This document shows positions 33,977-42,047 of a stretch of 64,000 nt of DNA, piece after piece. The translations under genes were made by a program, and so were the position numbers. Position 1 is the first letter of the stretch. Each line of letters starts with the position of its first letter. A model generated the notes under the pieces. The model worked only from the letters and a program-made list of their open reading frames with translations, was not told where the DNA came from and did no database searches. The stretch is from positions 744,001 to 808,000 of the forward strand of contig NZ_VFMR01000001.1 in assembly GCF_006715145.1 (NCBI RefSeq), read 5' to 3'. Origin of the DNA: Microbacterium sp. SLBN-146. Its GTDB lineage: Bacteria; Actinomycetota; Actinomycetes; Actinomycetales; Microbacteriaceae.

Positions 33977-35302
33977 GTGACCGATCGCCCCGAGACGCTC
34001 AACCGCAGCATCCTGCGACTCGCGGTCCCGGCGCTCGGTGCGCTCATCGCCGAACCGCTCTTCCTCATCGTCGATGCCGCCATGGTCGGCCACCTCGGCG
34101 TCGTCCCGCTCGCGGGCCTCGGTATCGCGTCGGCGGTGCTCCAGACGATCGTCGGCCTCATGATCTTCCTCGCGTACTCCACGACGCCGGCCGTCGCGCG
34201 GCGGTTCGGATCGGGCGATCCTTCGCGCGCCGTGTCGGTCGGCATCGACGGCATGTGGCTCGCCCTCGCGGTCGGGGCCGTGCTCGCCGTCAGCGGGTGG
34301 TTCGCCTCGCCCGCACTGGTCTCGCTCTTCGGCGCGACACCCGATGTCGCCGAGCAAGCCGAGATCTATCTGAGCCTGTCGATGTGGGGACTCCCGGCCA
34401 TGCTCATCGTCTTCGCGGCGACGGGACTCCTCCGGGGCATGCAGGACACCGTGACACCCCTCTGGGTCGCAGGCGTCGGCTTCGGCGCCAACATCCTGCT
34501 CAACTGGCTCTTCATCTACGGCCTCGGGTGGGGGATCGCGGGCTCCGCCGCCGGCACGGTGGTCGCGCAGTGGGGAATGGTCGGCGCCTTCGTGATCGTG
34601 ATCGGCCGTCTCGCGCGGCGCCACACGGCATCCATCCGCCCGCAACGCGAGGGCGTCACGGGATCGGCGCGCGCGGGCGTGTGGCTCCTGCTGCGGACGG
34701 TCTCGCTCCGCGTCGCCCTCCTCGCGACCGTCGGCGTCGCAACGGCACTCGGCACGGAGGAGCTGGCCGGATGGCAAGTGGCGTTCACCCTGTTCTCGAC
34801 GGCCGCGTTCGCTCTCGACGCGCTCGCGATCGCGGCGCAGGCGCTCGTCGGTCGAGGGCTCGGGGCAGAGGACCAGCCGTTCGTGCGGCGGGTGCTTCGC
34901 CGCACCCTCGCCTGGGGACTCTGGTTCGGCGTGGCGGTCGGAGCTCTCATCGCCGCGTTCTCGGGCGTGCTGGGCCTCGTCTTCACGGGTGATCCGGCGC
35001 TCGCGGCCCTCGTCATGCCCGCCCTGCTCGTCCTCGCGATCGCCCAGCCCGTGTGCGGCGCCGTCTTCGTGCTCGACGGCGTCCTGATCGGCGCGGGCGA
35101 CGCGAAGTACCTGGCACTCGCGGGTGCCCTCAACCTCGTGCCGTTCATCCCGGCGCTCGCCCTGGTCGCCGCCCTCCACCCGCCGGGCGCCCAGGGGCTC
35201 GCGTGGCTCGCGGTGGCGTTCTTCGGCGTCTACATGCTCGCGCGGTTCGCGACCCTCGGCTGGCGTATCCGTGGGACGGCGTGGCTCTCGGCGGGCTCAT
35301 GA
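33977..35302 (+). CDS. MATE family efflux transporter
   Basis: 441 residues from GTG 33977 with gagga just upstream. Twelve predicted helices; starts SILRLAVPALGALIAEPLFLIVDAAMVGHLG, the typical MATE opening (DinF-like branch), with GLLRGMQDTVTPL after helix 4 and DGVLIGAGDAKYL in the second half. It exports drugs or metabolites by sodium or proton antiport. Stop is 2 bases from the stop of the convergent methyltransferase gene. Confidence 0.9.
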   Translation: MTDRPETLNRSILRLAVPALGALIAEPLFLIVDAAMVGHLGVVPLAGLGIASAVLQTIVGLMIFLAYSTTPAVARRFGSGDPSRAVSVGIDGMWLALAVGAVLAVSGWFASPALVSLFGATPDVAEQAEIYLSLSMWGLPAMLIVFAATGLLRGMQDTVTPLWVAGVGFGANILLNWLFIYGLGWGIAGSAAGTVVAQWGMVGAFVIVIGRLARRHTASIRPQREGVTGSARAGVWLLLRTVSLRVALLATVGVATALGTEELAGWQVAFTLFSTAAFALDALAIAAQALVGRGLGAEDQPFVRRVLRRTLAWGLWFGVAVGALIAAFSGVLGLVFTGDPALAALVMPALLVLAIAQPVCGAVFVLDGVLIGAGDAKYLALAGALNLVPFIPALALVAALHPPGAQGLAWLAVAFFGVYMLARFATLGWRIRGTAWLSAGS

Positions 35303-35304
35303 CC

Positions 35305-36006
35305 TCACGCCCAGCGACGGCACCACTCGTACATGACGACGGCGGCGGCCGCTGACGCATTGATCGACCGGGTGGATCCGTACTGCGTGATCTCCACGAT
35401 TCCGGATGCCGCGGCGACGGCCTCGCGCGACAGACCGGGGCCTTCCTGGCCGAACAGCAGCACGCAGCGCTCTGGCAGATCGGCATCCGGAAGAGGCTTC
35501 GAGCCCTCGACGTTGTCGACCGCGACGATCGGGAGCCCCGCGGCATCCGCCCACGCCACGAAGGCTGCGACGTCTTCATGGTGCCGCACGTGCTGGTACC
35601 TGTCGGTGACCATCGCGCCGCGGCGGTTCCAGCGGCGCTTCCCGACGATGTGGACCTCGGCCGCGAGGAACGCGTTGGCGCTGCGCACGATGGAGCCGAT
35701 GTTCATGTCGTGCTGCCAGTTCTCGATCGCGACGTGGAACGGATGCCGCCGCGTATCGAGGTCGGCGACGATGGCCTCCATCGTCCAGTAGCGGTACTCG
35801 TCGACGACATTGCGGGCGTCGCCCGCCGCGAGCAGCTCCGGGTCGTAGCGCGGGTCGGTCGGCGGGTCGCCCTCCCAGGGGCCCACCCCGTGCGGCGGAT
35901 TCGCGCCGGGATCGGCGGCATCTCCCGGCTCGACGTTCCCGGGCTCGACGTTCTCGGGCTCGACGTTCCCGGGCTCGTCGGAGGCGGGCTGCGCGGACTC
36001 TGTCAC
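35305..36006 (-). CDS. SpoU/TrmH-type RNA 2'-O-methyltransferase
   Basis: 233 residues. SPOUT motifs are present in order: NIGSIVRSANAF (motif 1), CVLLFGQEGPGLS (motif 2) and STRSINASAAAAVVMYEW (motif 3). Such enzymes methylate ribose 2'-OH in tRNA or rRNA using S-adenosylmethionine bound in a trefoil knot. The first 45 residues are a disordered Glu/Pro/Asn repeat (GNVEPENVEPGNVEPGD) encoded by tandem 15-18-base units near 35935-35980. The target nucleotide cannot be read from the sequence. Confidence 0.87.
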   Translation of the reverse strand: MTESAQPASDEPGNVEPENVEPGNVEPGDAADPGANPPHGVGPWEGDPPTDPRYDPELLAAGDARNVVDEYRYWTMEAIVADLDTRRHPFHVAIENWQHDMNIGSIVRSANAFLAAEVHIVGKRRWNRRGAMVTDRYQHVRHHEDVAAFVAWADAAGLPIVAVDNVEGSKPLPDADLPERCVLLFGQEGPGLSREAVAAASGIVEITQYGSTRSINASAAAAVVMYEWCRRWA

Positions 36007-36068
36007 GCGGTCAGGCTACCCGGACGCAGCGACCGCGGCGCTCCGGCACCTCCCGGTACCCTGGGCGC

Positions 36069-36704
36069 GTGGCATCCCCCGCTGTCGACGACTATCTCAA
36101 GACGATCTACCACCGCACCGAGTGGCAGGACGAGCGCATCACGCCGTCGCAGCTCGCCTCCGAACTCGGACTTGCCCCCTCGAGCGTGACCGAGATGGTG
36201 CAGAAGCTCGCGGCACAGGGACTCGTCAGCCACCGCCCATACGGACCCGTCGCCCTCACCGAGAAGGGGCACCGGCGCGCCGCCGCGATCATCCGCCGCC
36301 ATCGCCTCATCGAGACGTGGCTCGTGCGCGAGTTCGGCTACGCGTGGGACGAGGTTCACGATGAGGCCGAGGTCTTGGAGCACGCGATCAGCGACCGGCT
36401 TCTCGAGGGGATCGACGAGCGCCTCGGCCGACCCCGGTTCGATCCGCACGGCGACGCTATTCCGGATGCCGCGGGCCACGTCGACCGCGAACCGTTCGTG
36501 CTCCTCGCCGACGCCGCACCCGGGCACGTCGGCCGCGTCCTGCGCGTCAGCGATCGCGACCCCGACATCCTGCGTGCCGTCGAGAGCGCGGGGGTCACGG
36601 TCGGAGCCCGCGTCGTCGTCACGGACCCCGCGACACTCCACCTCGACGACGTCGTCGCGACCCTTCCCCCCGGCGCCGCGACGACGATCTGGCTCACCGC
36701 CTGA
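36069..36704 (+). CDS. DtxR/MntR-type metal-dependent transcriptional regulator
   Basis: 211 residues from GTG 36069. N-terminal winged helix (SPAVDDYLKTIYHRTEW, LASELGLAPSSVTEMVQKLAAQGLV), dimerisation/metal-binding domain (RRHRLIETWLVREFGYAWDEVHDEAEVLEHAISDRL, split across conserved His and Glu) and a C-terminal SH3-like FeoA domain. Residues H-E-x-x-x-L-E-H and the E-V-H-x-E-A-E pattern match Mn/Fe-responsive repressors. Divergent from the methyltransferase gene across 62 bases. No metal transporter is adjacent, so targets lie elsewhere. Confidence 0.9.
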   Translation: MASPAVDDYLKTIYHRTEWQDERITPSQLASELGLAPSSVTEMVQKLAAQGLVSHRPYGPVALTEKGHRRAAAIIRRHRLIETWLVREFGYAWDEVHDEAEVLEHAISDRLLEGIDERLGRPRFDPHGDAIPDAAGHVDREPFVLLADAAPGHVGRVLRVSDRDPDILRAVESAGVTVGARVVVTDPATLHLDDVVATLPPGAATTIWLTA

Positions 36705-36828
36705 CGCTCCCGGGCACTCGGCCACCCCCTCGCTCCCCTGCCCCCGGCCCGCGTCGGCCCCTCCTCGCGCGCCGCGCCAGCCGCGCGCCGCGCTGCGCCG
36801 GCCGCGGGCCGCGCTGCGCCGGCAGCTT

Positions 36829-36889
36829 GCCGAGAAGACGCGAAACGTCGCGGAATCCCGGGAGAACGCGCAGTCTGCGTCTTCTCGGC
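36829..36889. repeat. 61-bp palindrome, family A, copy 3
   Basis: Starts gccgagaagacgcgaaacgt and ends agtctgcgtcttctcggc. The stem position 12 pair is G:C. It is nearly identical to copy 4, 190 bases away. Confidence 0.9.
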
Positions 36890-36978
36890 AGCCTGGCACC
36901 CACCCCGCGGCTGGCGCCCACCCCGCGGCTGGCGCTCGATCCCGGGCAGCGGCATCGCGGCATCCGGGCATCCCCCAC

Positions 36979-37048
36979 GCCGAAACCGGGTACCTCGCCG
37001 AAACCCAGCCGCACACCACCCTGCCTCGGCGAAACCCGCGGTCTCGGC
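36979..37048. repeat. 70-bp palindrome, family B (diverged)
   Basis: Arms of about 23 bases: the left begins gccgaaaccgggtacctcgc, and the right ends cgaaacccgcggtctcggc. It resembles the inner part of the 84-bp elements at 7517 and 49196 but lacks the outer cgtcgaga arms. Confidence 0.6.
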
Positions 37049-37079
37049 GCGCGACACCGCGGCCGCCCGCGGTGCGCTC

Positions 37080-37140
37080 GCCGAAAAGACGCGAAACGTC
37101 GCACGAACCGGCGAAAACGCGCAGTCTGCGTCTTCTCGGC
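37080..37140. repeat. 61-bp palindrome, family A, copy 4
   Basis: Starts gccgaaaagacgcgaaacgt and ends agtctgcgtcttctcggc. Position 12 pair is G:C, as in copy 3. Confidence 0.9.
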
Positions 37141-37231
37141 ACCCCGGCCCCGGCACCCGGCCCCGGCAACCCGGCCTCGGCACCCCGGCACCGGCACCCC
37201 GCCCCGGGCCCCGGCCCCGCGACGCGCGGGG

Positions 37232-38188
37232 TCAGGGCCAGTGGACGCCGGTGGCCTCCTCCGCGACGGTCCACAGGCGGCGGGCGATGTCGGGGTCGCG
37301 CGTGATGCGGGCGGGGGTCGCGCGACGAGGCGTGCCGTGCAGCGCGAAGCGCGGCCCCCAGAACGTGCCGCTCTCCACGCCCGCGCCGGCGAGCGCGTGC
37401 ACGAGCGGGAGCGCGCCCTCCTCCTTCGACTGCGTGACGGGCGCCTGCAGATTGTCGGCGAAGCGGCCCACCTTCGACGGCTCGTTGACGCCGGCGATGC
37501 CGACCGTCCGTCCGCTCGTCGAGTACCCCGGGTGCGCCACGACGCTCGCGACGGGGATGCGCGCTGCCCGGAGCCGCCGATCCGCCTCGAGCCCGAGCGC
37601 GGTCGTCGCGACCTTCGACTGGACATAGGCGCGCCACGCGGAGTATCCCTCCGTGAGCTGCGGATCGACGGGGTTGTAGGGCGTGAGCGACGTCGACATG
37701 CTGCCGAGCCACACCATACGGCCGAGTGCCGCCGCGAGCGGGACGAGCAGCTCCCCCGCGAGCGCGAAATGTCCGAGCACGTTCGTCGCGAAGACGATCT
37801 CGTGTCCGTCGGCCGTCGTCTCCCTGCGTGACGGCGGATGGACGATTCCCGCGTTCAGGAGGAGGCCGTCGATCTTGCCCCACCCGCGGACCGTCGCCGC
37901 CGCCGCTCGGACCGAGCCCAGGTTGCTCGTGTCGAGCAGCAGGGTCTCCAACTGCTCGAGAGCGAGACCGGGCACCCGTCGACGTACGGCCGCCCGTGCT
38001 GTCGCCAGGCGATTCGGGTTGCGCCCCGTCATGACGACGCGGGCACCTGCGCGCACGAGGTGCTCCGTCGAGAAGTACCCGAGACCCGCGTTCGACCCCG
38101 TGATGAGGTACGTGCGGCCGGTGAGGTCGGGAAGGCTCCAGGCGGCTCGTGGCACGGGTTCGACGATACGCCCGCGCGCGACGATCAC
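37232..38188 (-). CDS. short-chain dehydrogenase/reductase
   Basis: 318 residues from GTG 38188; a GTG at 38155 (before PRAAWSLPDL) is also possible and closer to the usual family start. Cofactor motif TGSNAGLG, NNAG-equivalent LLNAGIV, catalytic Ser in WLGSMS and Y-x-x-x-K in AYVQSKVA are all present. The TGRN after strand 2 suggests NADP(H). The length and the C-terminal region (GTFWGPRFALHG) are like retinol-dehydrogenase/WW-type SDRs. Substrate unknown. Confidence 0.87.
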   Translation of the reverse strand: MIVARGRIVEPVPRAAWSLPDLTGRTYLITGSNAGLGYFSTEHLVRAGARVVMTGRNPNRLATARAAVRRRVPGLALEQLETLLLDTSNLGSVRAAAATVRGWGKIDGLLLNAGIVHPPSRRETTADGHEIVFATNVLGHFALAGELLVPLAAALGRMVWLGSMSTSLTPYNPVDPQLTEGYSAWRAYVQSKVATTALGLEADRRLRAARIPVASVVAHPGYSTSGRTVGIAGVNEPSKVGRFADNLQAPVTQSKEEGALPLVHALAGAGVESGTFWGPRFALHGTPRRATPARITRDPDIARRLWTVAEEATGVHWP

Positions 38189-38235
38189 CGTGCGCGACGT
38201 GCGGCGATGTCGGCCGACCCCGCTAGGCTCGTCGC

Positions 38236-39045
38236 ATGCGCACGCGCGCCGATATCGAATGCTGGCTGACCGACATGGACGGCGTGCTCGTCCACGAGAA
38301 CACGCCGATCCCGGGTGCCGCGGCGCTCCTCGAGCATTGGCGCGATACGGGCACTCCGTTCCTCGTGTTGACGAACAACTCGATCTTCACTCCGCGCGAC
38401 CTCTCTGCGCGGCTCCGCGCGTCGGGTCTCGTGGTGCCCGAGCAGTCGATCTGGACGTCGGCGCTCGCGACGGCCGACTTCCTGCGCAGCCAGATGCCCG
38501 GCGGCACGGCCTTCGTCATCGGAGAGGCGGGGCTCACGACGGCGCTTCACGAAGCCGGTTTCATCATGACCGAGAGCGACCCCGACTACGTCGTCGTCGG
38601 CGAGACACGCAATTACTCCTTCGAAGCCATCACGAAGGCGATCCGGTTCATCGGCGCGGGTGCGCGTTTCATCGCGACGAATCCGGATGCCACGGGCCCG
38701 TCGACCGAGGGAGTCCTCCCGGCGACCGGTGCGATCTCGGCGCTCATCACGAAGGCGACCGGGCGTGAGCCGTACGTCGTCGGCAAGCCGAACCCCATGA
38801 TGTTCCGCTCGGCGCTCAACCGCATCGGGGCGCACTCCGAGACGACCGGGATGATCGGCGACCGCATGGACACGGATGTCGTCGCCGGCATCGAGGCGGG
38901 ACTCCACACCGTCCTCGTTCTCACCGGCATCAGTGATGTCGCCGAGATCCAGCGCTACCCCTTCCGACCCGACGAAGTGCTCGGCTCGGTCGCCGATCTC
39001 CTCCCGTCGACCGAGGCCGAGACCGAGTTCGCGGAAGTCCTCTAG
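38236..39045 (+). CDS. HAD-superfamily hydrolase, subfamily IIA (NagD-like)
   Basis: 269 residues. HAD motif I is WLTDMDGVLVHEN, motif II LVLTNNS, motif III K in VGKPNPMMF, and motif IV is MIGDRMDTDVVAG. The type IIA cap lies between motifs II and III. Such phosphatases act on nucleotides or sugar phosphates in the cytoplasm. The stop TAG shares its last G with the GTG of the next gene (TAGTG). Confidence 0.9.
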   Translation: MRTRADIECWLTDMDGVLVHENTPIPGAAALLEHWRDTGTPFLVLTNNSIFTPRDLSARLRASGLVVPEQSIWTSALATADFLRSQMPGGTAFVIGEAGLTTALHEAGFIMTESDPDYVVVGETRNYSFEAITKAIRFIGAGARFIATNPDATGPSTEGVLPATGAISALITKATGREPYVVGKPNPMMFRSALNRIGAHSETTGMIGDRMDTDVVAGIEAGLHTVLVLTGISDVAEIQRYPFRPDEVLGSVADLLPSTEAETEFAEVL

Positions 39046-39617
39046 TGGGCGTGCTCGACGACGGCGAGAAGGTCGTGGCGCCGGATGCCGCGACATGGCG
39101 CGCGTGGCTCGAGGCGAACCACCGCACAGCACCCGGCGCCTGGCTCGTCCGTCCTCGCCCCGGCGCTGCCATCGAACTCGTCGCCTACGAGGACGCGATC
39201 GTGCACGCCCTGTGCTTCGGATGGATCGACGGCCCCGTCCGCACCTTCGACGAGACGACGGGAGGGTTGTGGTTCGCGCCGCGCCGACCCTCGAGCGGGT
39301 GGGCGGCGACGAACAAGGCGCGCCTCCAGCGGATCGAGGCCGAGGGGCTCATGACAGAGGCGGGGTGGCGCGCCGTCGAGGTCGCCAAGGCCAACGGCTC
39401 TTGGACGATCCTCGACAACGCCGAGGCGGGAATCGAACCCGACGACCTCGCGGCGGCGCTCGACGCCGACCCTGCCGCGCGCACCGCGTGGGATGCCTTC
39501 CCCAAGTCGACGCGCAAGCTCGGCATCACGAACGTGGATTCCGCTCGCCGGCCAGAGACGCGCGCGGCGCGGATCGCGAAGCTCGTCGCGGATGCCGCAA
39601 GAGGGGTCCGCCCGTGA
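39045..39617 (+). CDS. YdeI/OmpD-associated family protein
   Basis: 190 residues from GTG 39045, overlapping the HAD stop by one base. Blocks WRAWLEANHRTAPGAWLV, EDAIVHALCFGWIDGP, APRRPSSGWAATNKARL and the C-terminal FPKSTRKLGI are the signature of the YdeI/OmpD-associated family, whose function is poorly understood. No membrane segment. Translationally coupled to the HAD gene and to the small membrane protein that follows. Confidence 0.85.
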   Translation: MGVLDDGEKVVAPDAATWRAWLEANHRTAPGAWLVRPRPGAAIELVAYEDAIVHALCFGWIDGPVRTFDETTGGLWFAPRRPSSGWAATNKARLQRIEAEGLMTEAGWRAVEVAKANGSWTILDNAEAGIEPDDLAAALDADPAARTAWDAFPKSTRKLGITNVDSARRPETRAARIAKLVADAARGVRP

Positions 39618-39730
39618 TCAGTCCGTTCGAGCAGACGCTTCTCTTCGCGACGACGATCGTGATCCTGTCGGGCACACTCGTGGTGTTCGCGTGGCAGTGG
39701 TGGCGCAACCGCGGCCGCGACGAGGACTGA
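39614..39730 (+). CDS. 38-residue single-helix membrane protein
   Basis: GTG 39614 overlaps the stop of the YdeI-like gene (GTGA). The product has a short polar start (ISPFEQ), one strong transmembrane helix of about 22 residues (TLLFATTIVILSGTLVVFAW) and a charged end QWWRNRGRDED, as expected for a membrane-anchored microprotein with cytoplasmic C-terminus. No family known to me. The coupling and the clean helix argue that it is real. Confidence 0.6.
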   Translation: MISPFEQTLLFATTIVILSGTLVVFAWQWWRNRGRDED

Positions 39731-39737
39731 TCTCGCG

Positions 39738-40979
39738 TCAAGCGGTCCGGGCCAGGACGCCGCGCGCGGCGCGTTCTCCCGACCCCAGCGCTCCCTGGAT
39801 CGACGGAGTGTCGCGGTGGTCGCCCGCGACGTGCAGTCCGTCGCCGAGGTGGGAGGGCGACGGCCGCTTCAGCGGCGGCGGGAGCGCGGGGAGGGCGTGT
39901 GGCAGATCGTCGCGACGCAGCAGCTCCCACGTCGCGGCATCCCTCCCCCACAGCCCCACGAGCTGGTCGCGGACGTCGCGGTGCGTCGCGGACGACGACG
40001 GCCCGAGCAGGCACGTCGCCTGCACGAGGTGGCGCCCCACCGGAGCGTACGACGGAGCGCTGAGCGACATCGCGAGCGTGTTGACGATCGGCCCGTCGGC
40101 CGTGCCGTCGAGCGTCAGGAGGGCGGAATCGGGCGGGGATTCGGCCGCGAACCACCACGTCTGAAGGCCCCTCGTCGGCGGCGGATCGAGCGGCGTGAAT
40201 CGTGCGATCGTCTCGGGCCCGACGGCGACGACGACGTCCCTGGCACGCATCGCCCCCTCGCCGCGAACGGTGACTTCCCACTGCCCTCCTCGGCGCCGGA
40301 GCTTCCGTACTCGGCGGTCGAGCCGGATGTCCGCACCTGCCGCGGCCCCCCGGCGCGCGAGTTGGGCGGGAAGCGCCGCGATGCCGTGGGTGGGAACCCC
40401 CGGACGCGCACGCGCGAAGAGCCTCATGAGCAGAAGAACGTAGGAGTTCGATGTCTCCCCCGTATCGTCGGCGAGCACGCCGGACAGGAACGGTCGGAGC
40501 AGTTCGTCGCGGATCGGACCGTCGAGTCCCGCGGCATCCCACGCCTCCGCAAAGGTCGCGTCGGCGCCTGCCGTCATCGCGTGCGGCCGGACGGCGGGCG
40601 CGAGCCAGCGCAGCAGCGCACGAACCGACGCGGGCGTCACGAGTCCGCTTCCGAGCGTCGCGGGGATGAGCTGAGGATGCCGCAGCGGATGCGCGAGCGT
40701 CACGGCACCGGCCCCACGGTGCACACGCACCCCGACGGGGAAGGGCCGGAGCCCCAGCTCCGACACGTCGGCCGATGTCCGCAGTGCGGGGTAGGCGGGG
40801 TTGAGCACCTGGAAACCCCGGTCGAGGAGGAACCCGTCGACCCTGTCGGTGCGCTGGCGCCCGCCGACCCGCGACGACTCCTCGAGCACGACGACGTCGC
40901 GGCCGGCGCGCGCGAGCTCGAGCGCGCACCGAAGTCCCGCGAGCCCTGCGCCCACCACGATGACGTCGTGCGTCTGCAT
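39738..40979 (-). CDS. NAD(P)/FAD-dependent oxidoreductase, amine-oxidase/phytoene-desaturase-like
   Basis: 413 residues. N-terminal DVIVVGAGLAGLRCALELARAGRDVVVLE then GGRQRTDRVDGFLLDRGFQVLNPAYPAL, the pattern of FAD enzymes related to protoporphyrinogen oxidase and carotenoid desaturases. C-terminal LHVAGDHRDTPSIQGALGSGERAA is the second FAD-contact block. No carotenoid genes are nearby, so the substrate is open. Three 15-bp tandem repeats lie directly upstream. Confidence 0.83.
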   Translation of the reverse strand: MQTHDVIVVGAGLAGLRCALELARAGRDVVVLEESSRVGGRQRTDRVDGFLLDRGFQVLNPAYPALRTSADVSELGLRPFPVGVRVHRGAGAVTLAHPLRHPQLIPATLGSGLVTPASVRALLRWLAPAVRPHAMTAGADATFAEAWDAAGLDGPIRDELLRPFLSGVLADDTGETSNSYVLLLMRLFARARPGVPTHGIAALPAQLARRGAAAGADIRLDRRVRKLRRRGGQWEVTVRGEGAMRARDVVVAVGPETIARFTPLDPPPTRGLQTWWFAAESPPDSALLTLDGTADGPIVNTLAMSLSAPSYAPVGRHLVQATCLLGPSSSATHRDVRDQLVGLWGRDAATWELLRRDDLPHALPALPPPLKRPSPSHLGDGLHVAGDHRDTPSIQGALGSGERAARGVLARTA

Positions 40980-40990
40980 GCCCAGAGCCT

Positions 40991-41035
40991 ACGAGACCTT
41001 CGCCTAGGAGACCTTCGCCGACGAGACCCTCGCGA
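40991..41035. repeat. three tandem 15-bp repeats upstream of the FAD oxidoreductase
   Basis: acgagaccttcgcct, aggagaccttcgccg and acgagaccctcgcga follow each other without gaps, ending 12 bases from the minus-strand start at 40979. The regular spacing (1.4 helical turns) could reflect a binding array or simple slippage duplication. Confidence 0.6.
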
Positions 41036-41078
41036 CGGTACGCTGGCGCAAGACGCCCCTGGCGGGAATGAGGACAGG

Positions 41079-41390
41079 ATGCCGGCACGACAGGCTGTTG
41101 CGACGATCGTCGCCTCCGACGCCGTCACGAAGCTGGACGCACTCGACGTGCTCTCGCGCGTCACCGGGTCGCCGGTCGAGGGTGCGAGAACCCCGTCGCC
41201 GCGCGTGTCGCTCGGCCCCGGCGCATGGGCCCAGGTCGACATCCCCAAGTTCGGCGAGCCGCCGCCCCTCGCGATCGACGTCTTCGTCGAGGGCGACGAG
41301 AGCGACGCCCAGCGTCACGCCCTCGCTCTCGCCGAGCGGTTGCGCGCCGAGGCGGGCTGGTCGGTCCTCCCCGCTTTCGCGGTCGCCTGA
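41079..41390 (+). CDS. conserved hypothetical small protein
   Basis: 103 residues from ATG 41079 with aggacagg upstream. Begins ARQAVATIVASDAVTKLDALDVLSRV and ends with LRAEAGWSVLPAFAV; no membrane segment, no recognised domain. It is the only plus-strand gene between two minus-strand genes, and its stop lies 8 bases from the pyrE stop. Codon usage and ribosome-binding site support it, though similarity evidence is lacking. Confidence 0.6.
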   Translation: MPARQAVATIVASDAVTKLDALDVLSRVTGSPVEGARTPSPRVSLGPGAWAQVDIPKFGEPPPLAIDVFVEGDESDAQRHALALAERLRAEAGWSVLPAFAVA

Positions 41391-41398
41391 CGCGCGTC

Positions 41399-41977
41399 CT
41401 ACTGCGCGTCGAGGCCGAGGTCGTCGAGGTCGACGGCGGCGAGCCACACGAGCCCTTCGGCTTCGACAGCCGCCTGCGCGCCGGTCTTGCGGTCGACGAT
41501 GACGGCGACGGCGACGGGTTCGGCCCCCTCGCGGCGCAGCGCCTCGACCGCCTTGAGCGCCGACTGGCCCGTCGTCGACGTGTCTTCGACGACGACGACG
41601 CGCTTGCCCGCGACATCGGCTCCCTCGACCTGGCGGCCTCGGCCGTGGTCCTTCGGCTCCTTGCGCACGACGAAGGCGTCGAGCGGGCGGTGCGTCCGCG
41701 ACGACTCGTGCATGATGGCGTTCGCGATCGGGTCGGCGCCGAGCGTCAACCCTCCGACGGCGACGATGTCGTCGACGCCGCGGATCAGGTCGAGCATGAT
41801 GCGGCCGATCGCGGGGGCCGCACGATGGTCGAGCGTCAGCTTGCGCATGTCGACGTAATAGGTCGCCTGCTTCCCCGACGAGAGGGTGAAGTCGCCGTGG
41901 AACACCGCCTCGTCCTCGATGAGGGCGATGAGGTACTGGCGGTCTGCTTCGAGCTCGGGCGTCGAGGACACGGTCAT
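41399..41977 (-). CDS. pyrE: orotate phosphoribosyltransferase
   Basis: 192 residues. FTLSSGKQATYYVDMRKLTLD is the PyrE start block, VVGGLTLGADPI-type segment (VAVGGLTLGADP) and KEPKDHGRG follow, and the PRPP-binding motif VVVVEDTSTTG lies at 127-137. It makes orotidine 5'-phosphate from orotate and PRPP in pyrimidine synthesis. Divergent from xth across 70 bases that hold a GGATGCCGCGGCATCC palindrome at 42000-42015. Not linked to other pyr genes here. Confidence 0.94.
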   Translation of the reverse strand: MTVSSTPELEADRQYLIALIEDEAVFHGDFTLSSGKQATYYVDMRKLTLDHRAAPAIGRIMLDLIRGVDDIVAVGGLTLGADPIANAIMHESSRTHRPLDAFVVRKEPKDHGRGRQVEGADVAGKRVVVVEDTSTTGQSALKAVEALRREGAEPVAVAVIVDRKTGAQAAVEAEGLVWLAAVDLDDLGLDAQ

Positions 41978-41999
41978 GCCTGCGAGTCTATTCAGGAGC

Positions 42000-42015
42000 G
42001 GATGCCGCGGCATCC
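42000..42015. promoter_or_regulatory. 16-bp perfect palindrome between pyrE and xth
   Basis: GGATGCCGCGGCATCC, the same sequence as at 3343-3358 and, like it, in a divergent gap. It may be an operator, or a chance doubling of a word (GGATGCCGC) that is abundant all over the window. Confidence 0.35.
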
Positions 42016-42047
42016 CTGTGTCCACCGTCGCCTCTACGCTGGAGTCC

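Larger units (their letters stand above)
36705..37231. other. 527-base convergent gap rich in repeats, no gene
   Basis: Between the regulator and the SDR gene lie, in order: tandem gcgccggccgcgggccgcgctgc-type words (36770-36822), a 61-bp family A palindrome, two copies of accccgcggctggcgc (36900-36935), a family B palindrome, a second family A palindrome, and a C/G-only run of ggcacccc/ggccccgg repeats (37138-37215). No frame here has both a ribosome-binding site and protein-like composition. Confidence 0.7.
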
